Assembly: GCA_950022295.1 (NCBI GenBank) | Contig: OX465595.1 | Location: 279,011,770 to 279,075,769, forward strand | Source of the DNA: Bromus sterilis | Lineage: Eukaryota; Streptophyta; Magnoliopsida; Poales; Poaceae | Length of the DNA stretch: 64,000 nucleotides | Reading direction: 5' to 3' | Shown: one piece after another, positions 35,674 to 48,200 of the stretch | Layout: every line of letters begins with the position of its first letter | Numbering within the stretch: the first letter of the stretch is position 1 | Notes under the pieces: generated by a model | Database searches by the model: none | What the model was told of the DNA's origin: nothing | What the model saw: only the letters and a program-made list of their open reading frames with translations | Position numbers and translations under genes: made by a program

Positions 35674-38600
35674 TGTGAGAATCCAAAAATAATTTCCAGA
35701 CCCTCATGTGTTTAATTGTCAACTCCAGGATCATTGTTGACAACACAGCGAAATCCTACCATTGCAGAATACATACTCGTATTATAAGTGGCATAACTTT
35801 CCATAAGGCATACATATAAATTTATTACAATCAGGAAACAACGGAAAGTAAATATGCGTAGCGACTCCATCTCATCCACAAGCAGTCGATGTAGTCCACG
35901 TGACCTCACTCCTATGGATCGCCATAGTAGTCGTAATCATCACCTTCATCTTCATGGAACTCTGTTTCAACAAAATTATTGCCATGAGTATGTTTCGTAC
36001 TCAACATGCCTCCATGGAAAGACCCTAATAACTACATGAGGCTTCAAAGGAAGGCTATATGGTTCATTTGAAGAAAGCTAATTTTGTTTGAAAAACTATA
36101 TAGTTGGATAAAGCGGTTTAGATGAAAACAAGAATTTACCAACACAACTTTCGTCAAGGTGAGGATCCTCGAAACACTCACATCCTTCATAGGTTCCAAG
36201 GATAGGGGCAAAAAGGGAATAAGCAAGACAGGTTATCGTAAGTCAAGAAAGATTCATGTGACGTCCATGACCGTGGACACGGCTATTCGAATAGTTTTAC
36301 ACTCTGCAGAGGTTGTACCCTTTACCACACGACACAATCTTGTCTTGTTGCCACAAGTGGCCGCTGGCGTAGTACACTATTTTGTATACCGGCGGGGATA
36401 TTGTGACGAGGTCTTTCATTAGACCCACCCTTACTATGACATGCCCACTAGGTTTCACCAGGTAGTAACCGCAGTTCATAGTCCTTTCCCTCTTTTGTGT
36501 CGGGGTTCTCCTTGCAAGGCAGCTGTCCCATCTGTGGTACGGCGATGACAATAATAAGGGTGAACTAACTGATTAACCAAGCCAGTGCCCATATGGCATG
36601 CGGTTGTACTGTTATCACAATCTTCAAATCCAAGACTTTTTGGGCCTCATGCGGCACAGACGACGGATTGCCCCCTTCACCTTGTGAAGGGCAGCCAATC
36701 GCCCCTTCAATCCGTGATCCAGCTGTCGCCCGTGCCACTATTTAGATGGTAAGTTTCACCTAGAGTAGAAGAGAGTAGAGGAAGTCAAAACGGCCAACTA
36801 GCATAGCTCAACGAGCTCAGTAACAAGTTTCAAGTGTTAATGATCCGAAGATCATTCAGATAAGCACCTACAGAATAATTAGCATGGCTAAGCATTTCTA
36901 CTCTACTAGGTTACTATATATTTCTACTTAGGTGTCAAGTAAATAGGCGACAAGAGGATCACGGTAATGTGTCAATCGATATGCTAGCTACAAGATAAAA
37001 TAGCATGCATATAGTGGTTATAAAATACAATGCAATTTTGTAAAACATAAGATAAACATGATCAAAGTGGGAGGCATGCCTTTGATGCTGAGTCCATCTT
37101 CAGTAACTTGAATCAGTCCATGTCCAACATTTTCACTCCCGACTCGTTGTAACGATAGAAAATGAAAACAAATAAATACCAAAGCAAAAGTAAATCCAAA
37201 TAACTTCCTAAATGGATTAAGGTTGGATTGATAACAAGATAATTATCAAGATGGAGATTTCAAAATGAGGTAGTGTAATAGGAAATGAAGTTAGGAGAAA
37301 GGTTTAAACGAGTTGACTTGGTTTAGATTGACATGGCTAAGGAATGCTTCACGATCAAGACTAGCGTTCGAATATGAACTATGCTACTAACAACTAGTAG
37401 AAACCATCACACATCTTGACTAACTATATAGAAAACTACTATATAAAAAACACAATGACATCAACACACACAGAATGGAACCATCCTATGCATTTTAACT
37501 ACACAATCCCAACATAGAATGACGAACGTAATAGTTAACCAAAAATAAATATTTTGATGGAATCTAACTATTTATAATGGCCAATAGCAGCCAAACATAT
37601 ACATCAACTATAATAATTCCAAAGAGATTTCTTTATAAGACAAACAAACTATCATTACCAAGCATACTAATTAGACAATCAAACATCATTCATCGACATG
37701 AATTGAATTGGATCTAGGTTGGGTCCTAAAGCAATTAATACTAAACCATTTTGATCCAATATCATAAACTAAAGTACATGCAAATAATATAAACAAGTTA
37801 AACATCACATCAAATAAATAACAATTTCCCTATACATGACATGGTAATAAATTCTAATGTACCATTGTCCTACTAGAAGCAACAACATGTCATGTTTAAG
37901 AATAACTAGTAAAAACAAATAAATATTTATATAGTTCTAAATATTTATAATGGTTAACAGATCAAAATCAAACATTAACCATAACAACTATTATAGCAAA
38001 CATTTCTAAAATAATAGTCAACCAATATTATGGTGAAACATAATTAAAAACTAAATACTAAGACACATATCATACGAGCATGTAAATATTGCTTCATAAA
38101 GATGTCTTATCTAGTAACACAAGCATCAAACACAAGAGTGAACATAAGAAGATACTAAACTAAGACATGCTCTTAATAATAAGGTACTACATATACCTAA
38201 ATAATGACTAGCACCAAAATTATGACCACATGGTTAGAATAACAAAATAAGTTGTTCATGTCAAGCATAAATGGAAGTGACAACTCAACTAACATGAAAG
38301 TTAAGCTATCCTATGCAGGTAATGAACTATTGCAACAGGCATACACCACTCACAAGGCAAGTCCAGCATATATAAGCAACACAAGTTATATCACATAGAA
38401 CAAAGTAATTTATAAATATCACTATCATGAGATGATATCTAGGCTTTGCCATAATATAAATGAAATATAAAATAAACAAGATATAATGCTAAGCATGGAT
38501 ATGATGATCATGTGAGATATCACACAATGCTACCAATACAATATAACTCATAGTCATAATATAACTTAAATGATATCACCTAACATAAACATCAAGCAAG

Positions 38601-39534
38601 ACAATATCACACAACTATATAATACTGGTTATGACATGTAAGAACAAGGAAGCATGGAATTATCACACAACACTAGCATGCTAGCAATGAAAAATAAACA
38701 TATGAATGTACCACATACTAAGAATATGGGAAAGTAAACAAATAGATCATGATATAACGGGAATCAACATGTAATATGCAAGTATGAATAACAAGATGAC
38801 ATGAATTTATATCCAATACATCCTACGCATGAAAAGACATAAGTTACACAACTAGGCATCATATGAGATACAAATCGATAAACCCATACTATGTATTATA
38901 CTCATTAGAATCACAACATCATATCATGTTATTCATAAAGAACAAATTACTCAATAGAAGAATGTATGAGATCAAGAAACTACTATCATGTAAATCTACA
39001 AAGTGAAGGCTAACCATATGTATGTATACTAACTAGAAATTTAAATCACATTGGGAACACAATCAAAGCATGCATCCTACTTTAACCAAGTGCTAATACA
39101 TCATGGTAATCTATTCATGCATATGTATTGTTCTAGAAACACAAACACCTACAACAACGATGTAATGGTATATGCTAAAAACATATATTCGACAAAAGAA
39201 ACACAACACTAATATTTAACGTAAGACACCTAGCCATGAAATATTGGGATAACAAGCATCTATGAAACAAAAGAAACACTACACAATATTGTGACATACT
39301 CGTACCATACATAAGCAATGATCTCCATGCATACTATAACACATAATCTAAATGCATACAATAGACGTACAACAAATAATATGACTATGCTCTTGAGATA
39401 ACATACCAATTCATGACCACTAGTAAGAAAAGTAGGTAACACATAATTTAAAATAAACAACATCTAGAGCATGACATGAATTAAAATCAATGAAACAAAA
39501 CACGCAACATAAAAATGAGCGTGTGAAACATATC
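35674..39534 (-). repeat. 5' LTR of element D (right end lost)
   Basis: 35674-38640 matches 10883-13460. Its 35825-36190 segment is missing from the left copy. The last 895 bases (38641-39534) have similar AT-rich composition but no partner in the left LTR. The stretch is ended by a CACTA terminus at 39535. No coding sequence is seen in it. Confidence 0.78.
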
Positions 39535-39834
39535 CACTAGTGCAAAACAGGCCTTTGGACATAAGAAAATGCCACGGTTCAAACAAAAACCGGTTTACTG
39601 GACCAATTGCACCAGTTCGTGAGGCTGGGGCTTTAGAACCGGTTCGTGTGGTGGGCCCCAGCCCAACGGCAACCTGCCACCACACCTTTAGCACCGGTTT
39701 GTAGTTCCAACCGGTGCTAAAGGTGTGGTGGCAGGTTGTCGTTGGGCTGGCCGGCGAGCAAGCAGCTTTAGAACCAGTTGGTACCTAGAACCGGTACTAA
39801 AGGTGAACTAAGATTAGTACCACCTCGCTAGCCG
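39535..39834. mobile_element. CACTA-2 terminus (fragment)
   Basis: CACTAGTGCAAAACAGGCC is followed by repeats of AACCGGT and CTTTAG, typical of grass CACTA subterminal DNA. I find no matching second terminus downstream, so only one end can be shown. The bases before it (ATC) are the would-be target duplication. Confidence 0.65.
39658..39750. repeat. Near-perfect 42-bp inverted repeat
   Basis: Arms 39658-39699 and 39709-39750 around a 9-base loop, with one mismatch. It lies in the CACTA-2 subterminal region and contains AACCGGTGCTAAAGGTGTGG and its complement. Confidence 0.93.
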
Positions 39835-40112
39835 AAGTGGAGTTCGACCTGTTTATAAGGACGGGTCTTTGTGGAATTATCGTAGCATAGCAAGTTCAAT
39901 AAAGGTTGTCCACAAGAAATTCATCTATATCCTGTATACTGTAAAGACAATTACGGTTGGACCTTGATTGGTGGGCTCTATAGACTCGATAGATTTGCCA
40001 ACTAATCGGGGACTAACTGAAATTGTCCTTTATGGTGTACAGGATGTGGAGTAATCTTCCGTTGACATCCTATAATGAAATTGATATACTTTTCTAGTTT
40101 TTTTTCAGCAAT

Positions 40113-40904
40113 ACCTGATTTACTCGGTTTTCAAACGATTCCATCATTGTGCATCTTGGTTCAGGTTTCAACTCAAAAAAGGTTGAAACTTGGCATGGTA
40201 TCATGAATGTTTGCCTTTAACATTCCGTTGTCCGACACAGGCAGTTATTTGCGAAATATTAGTGAAACTTCCTTTTGAGACTGCAGTGACCATAGCTTTC
40301 AAATTGTTCCTCTCGGACAAACTCTTTTGAGCACTACTTTCAGCATTATCACGAGCCTTGTTAAGAACTTGATTTACTCGATTTTCAAATGATTCCATCA
40401 TTGTGCGTCCTGGTTCAGATTCCAACTAAAAAAAGGTTAAAACTTGGCATGGTATCATGAATTCTTGCCTTCAACATTCTGTTGTCCGACATAGGCAGTC
40501 ATTTGCGAAATATTAATGAAACTGCCTTTTGAGCCTCCAGTGACCATAGCTTTCAAATTGTTGCTCTCGGACAAACTCTTCTGAGCACTACTTCCAGCAT
40601 TATCACGAGCCTTGTTAAGAACCTGATTTACTCGGTTTCCAAACAATTCCATCATTGTGCGTCCTGGTTCAGATTCCAACTCAAAAAAGGTTAAAACTTG
40701 GCATGGTATCATGAAAGCTTGCCTTCAACATTCTGTTCTCCCACACAGGCAGTCATTTGCGAAATATTAATGAAACTGCCTTTTGAGCCTGCAGTGACCA
40801 TAGCTTTCAAATTGTTGCTCTCAGAAAAACTCTTCTGAGCACTACTTCCAGCATTATCACGAGTCTTGTTAAGAACCTGATTTACTCGGTCTTCAAACAA
40901 TTCC
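40113..40904 (-). pseudogene. Tandem copies of a captured RPB1 exon
   Basis: Three direct repeats of exactly 254 bp (starting at 40117, 40371 and 40625) plus a fragment at 40879-40904. On the minus strand each unit encodes about 70 residues with SEPGRTMMESF, NRVNQVLNKARD, SSAQKSLSE, NNLKAMVT and NISQMTACVG. This matches the funnel-region segment of the largest subunit of RNA polymerase II (RPB1). Similarity stops after NVEGK, where the gene may have an exon border; about 40 unrelated bases then lead to the next copy. 254 is not a multiple of three and each copy meets a stop two or three codons after VEGK. It is not a functional polymerase gene, only one exon. Identification rests on remembered conserved motifs and is strong. 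Confidence 0.85.
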
Positions 40905-41523
40905 GACGGTCTAGATCGCCTGGGATTGGTTTTCCAGATCTGTCTAGGGCTTGGTGTGAAAATAGGGGTATTTTTGAGGCAAATGTGAGGGGGTGGCTGC
41001 AATTTTGGCTTAGGGGAAACCCTAGAAAAGGGTGGGAGAGTGGTGGTCTTAATATAGCCCAAGTGGCTGGCAGTTTGCAAAAACAACCCCGGTTTTTCTC
41101 TCGCACGCGTGGTGCTTACGTTTCTGACCGCCGTGGGTCCACAGGACCTCCGATTCGGGTAAAACTTCGAATTGCGCGATCAGCGCTTCGGGCTGGCGGC
41201 GCTCACCTTACGCTGGAACCGTTCTGAGAAAACTTTCTGGCGCCCTATAAAAATATCATGTTTACTTATTAAACGGGGTTTTTTGTTCCGTTGGCTGCGG
41301 CTGGACTTGTGCGGGTTTTTGCGACGATGATCGGGTGAAACCCGGTGCCGCAAAGGTCGAGTTTCAGGATTTCAAGGGTCGGTCTCCGTCTGGTATGAGA
41401 TTAGAGGGGGGAAATAATCGATGATCGATAAATTGGGGATGCAAACACCGCAAACAAATCAGACAATCAAACAATTCACACCGAAAACAAAAATTTTAAT
41501 TTTGTGAAATCTGGGTTGTTACA
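40905..41523 (-). repeat. LTR-like promoter region fused to the RPB1 array
   Basis: On the minus strand it begins TGTAACAACCCAG, an LTR start typical of some Gypsy elements. It has GGCTATATTAA (41059-41049) as a likely TATA box and a leader with CTAGGGTTTCC, then runs into the RPB1 copy at 40904. A 125-codon open frame (41086-40709) crosses the junction. Its first ATG lies upstream of the TATA box, so that start may not be used. The LTR end is not seen, so either the LTR was broken or it contains the array. Confidence 0.55.
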
Positions 41524-42374
41524 ATACAACACCAACATCAAGGAATCTCGTCCCGAGATCCTGGATGATCCGAGGGAGAGGGGGGAGAGAAAATAGTCGA
41601 CGATCTTCAACACCACCAACAAGGGACTCTACTCCATGTCGAACGACGAACTCCGTCGAGATACTTTCTGTAGGGAGACGACATCGTCGAAAATACGAAA
41701 CCGTCAGTGTCAAGAGGAAGAACAATAGTTGAAAGCGATGATCAAGGGAAGCATTCTCACTCAAATAGTGAGGATACTAGGCAAAAGGACTGAAGTCAAC
41801 GGATGAGAAAGATGTTTAACCAGAGTCGGAAGAACTAAAGGTACTACCGGATTTCCCAAACCTGAAATCGGAATCGAGACAATACGCTGCAAGCAAGGCA
41901 TTGTAACGGTTCCGAAACTCCACTTACTCGAGATCCTAGGGTTTGAAAGGGGATAAGTCGAGATTAAAACACTTACGACACTTGTCCTGACCAGAGCAAG
42001 GGTAAGGAGTAAAAAGATTCCTACTCTCCGACAACTATCTTAGTAACTAGAAAATAGTTTTTGTCTAGACTCGACTTCGGCAAGAAAAGGGATCCTATGG
42101 TCGGCAACACTCCGATACCCAGTTTTAAGGCCCGATATGCGGTACTGTTCCAGATCTAGATGTTTCCATCCAGATCCAGGGACGAAGCACATGTCGGTCC
42201 CACCGTGACATATGACAAAGCCTTAAATACAGCTACAAGGATACAACATCTCATACAATCGGCATACAACTGCCTTAAATACATTGCATCAACGGAAGAT
42301 ACATGTCTGAGTACAGACTACATTCAAATGCCTAGTGGCAAAGGTAAAACACACCATTCCCGTAACTGCATGGG
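41524..42374 (-). other. 3' end of the interior of that LTR element
   Basis: Upstream of the LTR start on the minus strand, the frame 41519-41764 ends with QDLGTRFLDVGVVL, a tail often seen at the end of Gypsy pol in grasses. The rest has no clear domain. It is cut at 42374 by element G and continues at 50046-50082. Confidence 0.4.
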
Positions 42375-44047
42375 TGATACGTCCAAAACGTATCTATAAT
42401 TTCTGCTATCTCCATGCCTCTTTTGTGTGATATTGCTATGATATTGATGAATTTCCATACACTTTTAGTCATATTTGGACTAACCTATTAACTCAGTGCA
42501 CCCCAGTGCCAATTCCTATTTTCTGTTGTTTTTCTATTTCAGGTTTCCCCCATATTAAAAGTGCTCCAAAAATTCGGGAAAAATACAATAAAAAATCAGC
42601 GATACGGAAGCTTCGAGAATCACCGAGGGGGGCCAGAGGGGACCCAACAGGGCCCTAGGCTCCCTCCCGGCGCGACCTAGGGTGGGGCCGCGCCAGGGGG
42701 CCGCCTGGACCCCTGGTGGCCCACCTGGCTGCCCCCTTTGCCTATATATCCATCATGACGTGAAACCCCCATGACGGGAACCCTTTTTCGCGATCTCTCC
42801 TCTGTTACGCCACCGCCGCGCTTCCAAGATCGGGAGCACCAAAAGACCTCTTCCCGGCACCCTGCCGGAGGGAGGAACCACCTCCGGAAGCTTCTCCACC
42901 ACCATGGATGCTTCCCGGATGAACCGTGAGTAGTCCACCTTGGGCCATGGGTCGATGATCAGTAGCTATGTGATGTTCTCATCCCCTCTTTGTTCTTCAT
43001 GAATTAGACCTCCTGAGCTTCCCTACACGATCGCGGCACATATGTAATATTTCTGTTGTTGCTATGCTGAGTTTGCTAGGATCCGATGGATTACGAGACT
43101 ATGTTCAGATTTTTTTTGAGTAATATATTTGATTCTCCTCTTTTATATTGATGTTCTAGAGTAATTCTTGCATGTTCTCCGTTGTTTTTTATTGCTTTGG
43201 CCAAGTAGTAGGTAGTGACTCCAAGAGGGAGCGTTATGCAAGATTGTGGGTTCATGCCCCCTGATGGCTAGCTTGAGTGACAGAAACGTGAGTCTAGGGG
43301 ATGTGCTATTGCCACAAGGGGGAAAACAACGATTCTTGTACTTGCGGGTGCAAGGATTGTTTACTTTACGCAAAGTTCTTTATTGCACTTGTCTGTTGCT
43401 TTGAGTTTACACTTTGGGTGGGATTCGCAACTTAATCCCAGCGAGATTTTATGGATAGATATCTCAAGGTGGATGATTAGTAGGTAGATGCAGATGGATT
43501 TCGGTCTACTTGTCTTGGCGTACCACCCATGCTTTTGAGCCTCTTCCTTTCTTTATAGCATAGTTAGCATTGGTTTGCGCACATAATCTTGTCAATTGCC
43601 CAGCTGTACTTTTTTTACCTCGCATGGCTATTTTATCGTCTTTTGGGAGAGAGACATCACTAGTGAACATCATAGGACCCCGGTCCATATTTCAAATACT
43701 GTTTACACCCACTATCAATTTACTGCTTTATTTACTTTTCTGTTGCTATCACTATCATTATTATCCCGTGCGTTTTATCCTTTGTAAACAACAAGGCCGG
43801 AGGAATTGGCAACTCCTCTATACTCGTTGGGAAGCAAAGTTATTTGCTGTGTGTGCAGGTCCAGGTGAAGTTAGCAACCTCGGTTGTAAATGGCGCCATT
43901 GTTCACTTCGCCACTTTCTTGTATCTGCTAGAGTCCTATTGGTTCGACACTTAAACCTTAGCATCTTCTCTAAGAGAAATTGCCGCTATCTACATCTCAA
44001 CCTTCCACTTTGGGTAACCAACGAGGGGGCAAGAAATCATACCATCA
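42375..44047 (+). repeat. 5' LTR of element G
   Basis: From TGATACGTCC to ATACCATCA. It matches the 3' LTR (48375-50045) closely, with small indels, and is recognisably related to the LTR of element A. Confidence 0.93.
42741..42750 (+). promoter_or_regulatory. TATA box of element G LTR
   Basis: CCTATATATC. The 3' LTR has the same sequence at about 48739-48748. Confidence 0.6.
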
Positions 44048-44058
44048 AAAGAAATTTC

Positions 44059-44074
44059 TGGCGCCATTGCCGGG
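44059..44074 (+). other. Primer binding site of element G
   Basis: TGGCGCCATTGCCGGG, eleven bases after the LTR end. Athila-type with one base changed. Confidence 0.88.
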
Positions 44075-44218
44075 CACTCCACTCTTCAAGATAGGGGAGT
44101 TGCACACTATCTTTTATCTTTTCTTTTTAATCTTGTTAGTTTACCTTTCAGTTTTTATCTCTGTGTCCTTTATCAAAAATCCAAAAAAATGTATGTCTAG
44201 TTCCTTACTTTTCAATCA

Positions 44219-45270
44219 ATGTCTGACTTCTTTGAAACCAGATCTTATTGGCATGGAGGATTCGCCGAGGATCAACAAAAGTGGTACAAGGAACACTGCT
44301 TGTCTCAAAACGGGATACACTTATGGAAACAAATACACCAGTTGTATGAGTATGCTAGAAACTTTTGCTCAATATATAATATATCTTTCTGCAGGGATGA
44401 ATCTTGTTGCTTTATGAGGCACAAACACCTTTCTTTCCAATGTGAGTACAATGATGATGAAACCTTAGCTTCTTATGCTAAGGGAAATTATGATTTTTAT
44501 GATGCAGAGCCAATAGAAGAAAATTTGTTGCTTATAAGGGTGCCTATGAAATTACTTCTCTTCTTAGAAATATTAATGACGCCCCTTACAAATCTGAGAG
44601 TCGTGCTACACTTAACTATTGGTTGGAAAATTATGATGAAAATTATTATATTACTGATCATCTTGAGAGAATCTCTCCCCCAAAGGAAGAGACTAATATT
44701 TTGCAGGACTCTATGAAAGAAGAAATTGATGAAACCGAAAGCTCCTTGGATGAAAAAGAGGAGGAGAGTGACGAACAAAAGGAGGAAGAATGGATACATC
44801 CATGTCTACCTTCTAATGAGAGAAACTCTTTGAATCTTACCTTATATGAGTGTTTTGATCCTATGGATTCTTTTGAAATATCCCTTTTTCATGAAGTTGA
44901 TGCCGTCTATGCTTATGGCCATGATGCCACTATGGATGATGCTTACGGAGATGAACTTTCTATAGTTCCTAATGTTAAGCATGAAATTGTTGCTATTGCA
45001 CCCACACCTGATTTTCCTATTATCCTTTTGAAATCTCCAAATATTCCGGAGAGTTTTGTCCTTATTAAACGTCAATGTGACGGGTTGCATTTATCTTATG
45101 ATCCTAAAGACCGTGTTGAAAACTATACACGTGTGCTTGCAGGTCATGAACAACATGATTTATGTGATAGTTATATTCTTGATGTTGTTCATGATACTAC
45201 TGAAAATTACTTTGAGAGAGGAAAGCTTGGTTCTAAAATCTTTCATGTTACAAAACACCTCTCTTTTTGA
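44219..45270 (+). pseudogene. Unclassified cargo protein of element G, one frameshift
   Basis: The first frame starts MSDFFETRSYWHGGF (44219) and has a Cys/His-rich stretch (NFCSIYNISFCRDESCCF, then HKH and QC) at residues about 48-76. A single-base frame change near 44522-44530 moves to the frame holding AYKGAYEITSLLRNIND and then the acidic part from 44623 (DEKEEESDEQKEEEW). The C-terminal part has DLCDSYILDV and TTENYFERG, which match motifs in the element B protein. Restored length would be about 350 residues. It is not a Gag or pol product. The Cys/His cluster could bind metal or nucleic acid, but this is speculation. Confidence 0.6.
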
Positions 45271-48200
45271 TGAAAATTTTAAAGTTGCTCTTGTTCCACC
45301 TTCCTATGCTTGTCACTTTGTGCTTCTATGATTTCTTTTCTTATAATATGCCTATGCATAGGAAGTGGGTTAGGCATAAATGTGTTTCATATTTTCTTCT
45401 TGATGCTCTCTGTTGCTTCAAGTCCTTATTCTTATGAGAGCATCTTTTATAATCTTTATGCCTAGCTTAAAGGCGTAAAAGAAAGCGCTTGTTGGGAGGC
45501 AACCCAAGATGTTTTCACTTCTGTTTTTAGTGGTCTTGATGATTATTACTACTGTAGCAACATCATTGTATCTTTACTTTTCAAGCTTTGTGCCATTTAT
45601 AGCCTCATATGGCAAGGGAAGTGAAAGTTGTGACATGTTGTCCAGAAAACAGATTCTGTCCTCGTGACGGAAAAAACAAAGAAAAATCCCAATTCATCTT
45701 TTTGAGCTGAAATTTTTACACAGCGTGCTCTATACAATTACGGAAGTTTCGTATGTTCTGAGTTTTTTTATTTGAGTTGTAGAAGTATCCCTAAAAAATT
45801 CCTTACTACCTGTTGGTCTGTTTTTCATAGATTCTGTTCTGTTTTGCCTTTCCTTCATTTTGCGAACCTTAAACTTGCTTTTTCTTTGCAAAAAAACTTT
45901 TTTGAAATCTTGAGAAACGGTAGCTCTTCAAGGATATCCTTGTTTCCAGTAGAGAAAAAATTATTTTATTATGGGTACTAACCTCGCTAATCAGATTATG
46001 ATGAGTTATGTATGAAGGGAGTTTTCAAGTGTGCGAGGAAAGATGATGAAAGAAGATTCAGGAGTGTCAAGCGCTCAAGCTTGGGGATGCCCCCATGCAT
46101 CCCCAAGAAATATTCAAGGAGACTCAAGCGTCTAAGATTGGGGATGCCCCCGTGCATCCCCTTCTCCATCAACAATTATAAGTTCGTCTCTCGTTTCACT
46201 ATATTTTTATCACTTCATGCGTTATGTGCTATGCTTGGAGCGTCTCGCTCTTAGGTTTTATTTTTAGTTTTCTTTAGCTTTGCTTGCTGTTCATAACAAG
46301 TTAGAACCCAGCTTTCTTTGTGTGGGAGAGAAACACGCTCCACTTTCAAAATCTAGAACACATCATAGGATTTTTCATGCCTATATCTTTGTTGTGATTG
46401 TTCTTTACCTTTTTCATAGCTACTGTCATGTTTAGCTCTTAGTTTTCATGCTTATATTTTTAAAAGAGCTTTTGTTTAGTTTGTTGCTGGAACTCTCTTG
46501 AATTTTCATGTTTATCTTGTTTAGAGAGTTTGCCTGTTGCACTGAGTTTTGTGTCTTGACTTGAAGTAGGTAATTGAGGTTGCTATTCTTTTGTAGTAGT
46601 AACTTGCAATAGTTTTGAGGTATTGTTTTGAGTAATGTTTGGACTTTTGGTGTCAAGAGCTTTAGCCTATTAGTGATAGATGTCGTATGTTGGGCAATCC
46701 GTGTTTATTTTCAAAACTTACAAAATTATTTGAGAACTTTAGCTACTAGATGGATCACTACTCTTTTGAGGGGTCGAATATTAGAGTACACTCACGTACC
46801 ATGAGTCGAGGATGCGCAAGGATGACCAAAACCCCATACACTCCTCCTCGGGGTACTTTTATCTTTGTGAAACCTCCTTATTAGATTGAGAGTTACCGAT
46901 AATAAGTGCATGAGTTCTTCGGACTAATGTGAGTATTCGAAAGTTGACACTTCCACCTTCCCATATTTTTCTAGCCTCTCTTGTGTCGTGCATTGCTTTC
47001 TTCTCACTCCGAGAGTTGGCATCCACCTTCGACGGTACATCCAAACCCTTGGCATGATACGCTCTGTCATCATAAACCTCCTGATATCCTTCCTCAAAAC
47101 AGCCACCATACCTACCTACCAAGGCAATTCCATAACATTTCCAAGATACATTGCCATGCAACATCCACCTTCTCATGACTTGATCTTCATTTCATACATG
47201 CTACTTGCTTGATCGATGAGCCGCATGCTAGTTGGGCCTTGCCCTAATTGCTACATGACGCGCTAGTATCATTGCATATCCTGCTACACTGGCAGAAGCA
47301 TACATTTGCATACATCATGATAGTTACATCTTCTTTACGATTTAAGTACTTTTGTAAAGTGTGAAAGATCTTGTATACTTTTTGTAATATATAGATTGTT
47401 GCCCCTAAAGTGAGGAAAAGATCCCAAAGTGGACAAATTAAAAGATCCCAAAGTGGACAAATTAAAAGATCCCAAAGAGGACAAATGAGAGAAATAGAAA
47501 GAGCCATTGATGCCACCAAAAAAATAGAAAAAATAGAAAAAAGAGAAAAGGAAATAAAAAGAGAGAAGGGGGGCACACCACTATTCCTTTTGAGAGATCG
47601 ACACTCGTACTCCCTCTTATATCTTGTACTCCATAGAGATTATCATTCATGCATATAGCTATGTGGGGACCTTGACACTATAGAACTTGGCTTGTATATT
47701 CCACTGATGAGCCTCCTCAAATGAGCTCTAGGTCTTCTTGAGCAAGCAAGTTGGATGCACCTCCACTAGTTTCATTGGAGAGCTTACCTTAGCTCATATG
47801 TGCATCCGTTGCATGGCAATCCCTACTCCTCACATCATATCTATCATTTGGCTTTCTCTCGCCTATGATTGTCCTCATTGATGTGAGCCTTCTTGTCTTC
47901 CTCCTCCACCATATTCTCTCTTTGCCATCTAAGTGTGAACTTTCTTTCTTACGCTCATCCATTGCATGAGTTCTCAAAATGTCGAAAAGGAGTGGATCAT
48001 TTTGACTTGTACCTGGCTAGTGGTCTGGGATGAGTCAAGATAAGATTCCAAAGAAGACCAAGTGTGAAACTTTAGTAGATTGAGTTCTCAACACAAAAAT
48101 ACTTTTTCTCGTATATCCCTATCCCCTTTCTTGCACGCAAACACCATTTGGAGACATTCGAGTCACGGACAGCGAGAGCTCTTGCACCTTTATGTTCTTA

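Larger units (their letters stand above)
10883..39534 (-). mobile_element. Element D, LARD-like LTR retrotransposon with long LTRs
   Basis: On the minus strand the right (5') LTR ends TTCTCACA at 35674. Four bases later comes TGGTATCAGAGC (35669-35658), complementary to initiator tRNA-Met. The left (3') LTR is 10883-14639 and is preceded on the minus strand by a polypurine tract. Without the CACTA-1 insertion the interior is only about 1.2 kb (14640-15120 plus 34961-35673) and has no gag or pol. Long LTRs with a short non-coding interior match the LARD class of non-autonomous elements. The right LTR loses similarity to the left at 38640, and its outer end is not identified. Confidence 0.8.

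Noticed and set aside
40113..40904. Regular 254-bp repeats as a CRISPR-like or satellite array
   Set aside because: The unit is far too long for CRISPR, there are no spacers, and the repeated part codes for an RPB1 segment. Only three units are present, so it is not a satellite.
40113..40904. A functional host RPB1 gene
   Set aside because: Only one exon is present, in tandem, with early stops after VEGK and no neighbouring exons.
39535..42375. Pairing the CACTA terminus at 39535 with a second terminus before element G
   Set aside because: The TAGTG occurrences found (near 41766 and 42335) lack the CACTAGTGCAAAACAG-type terminal repeat and the subterminal motifs.
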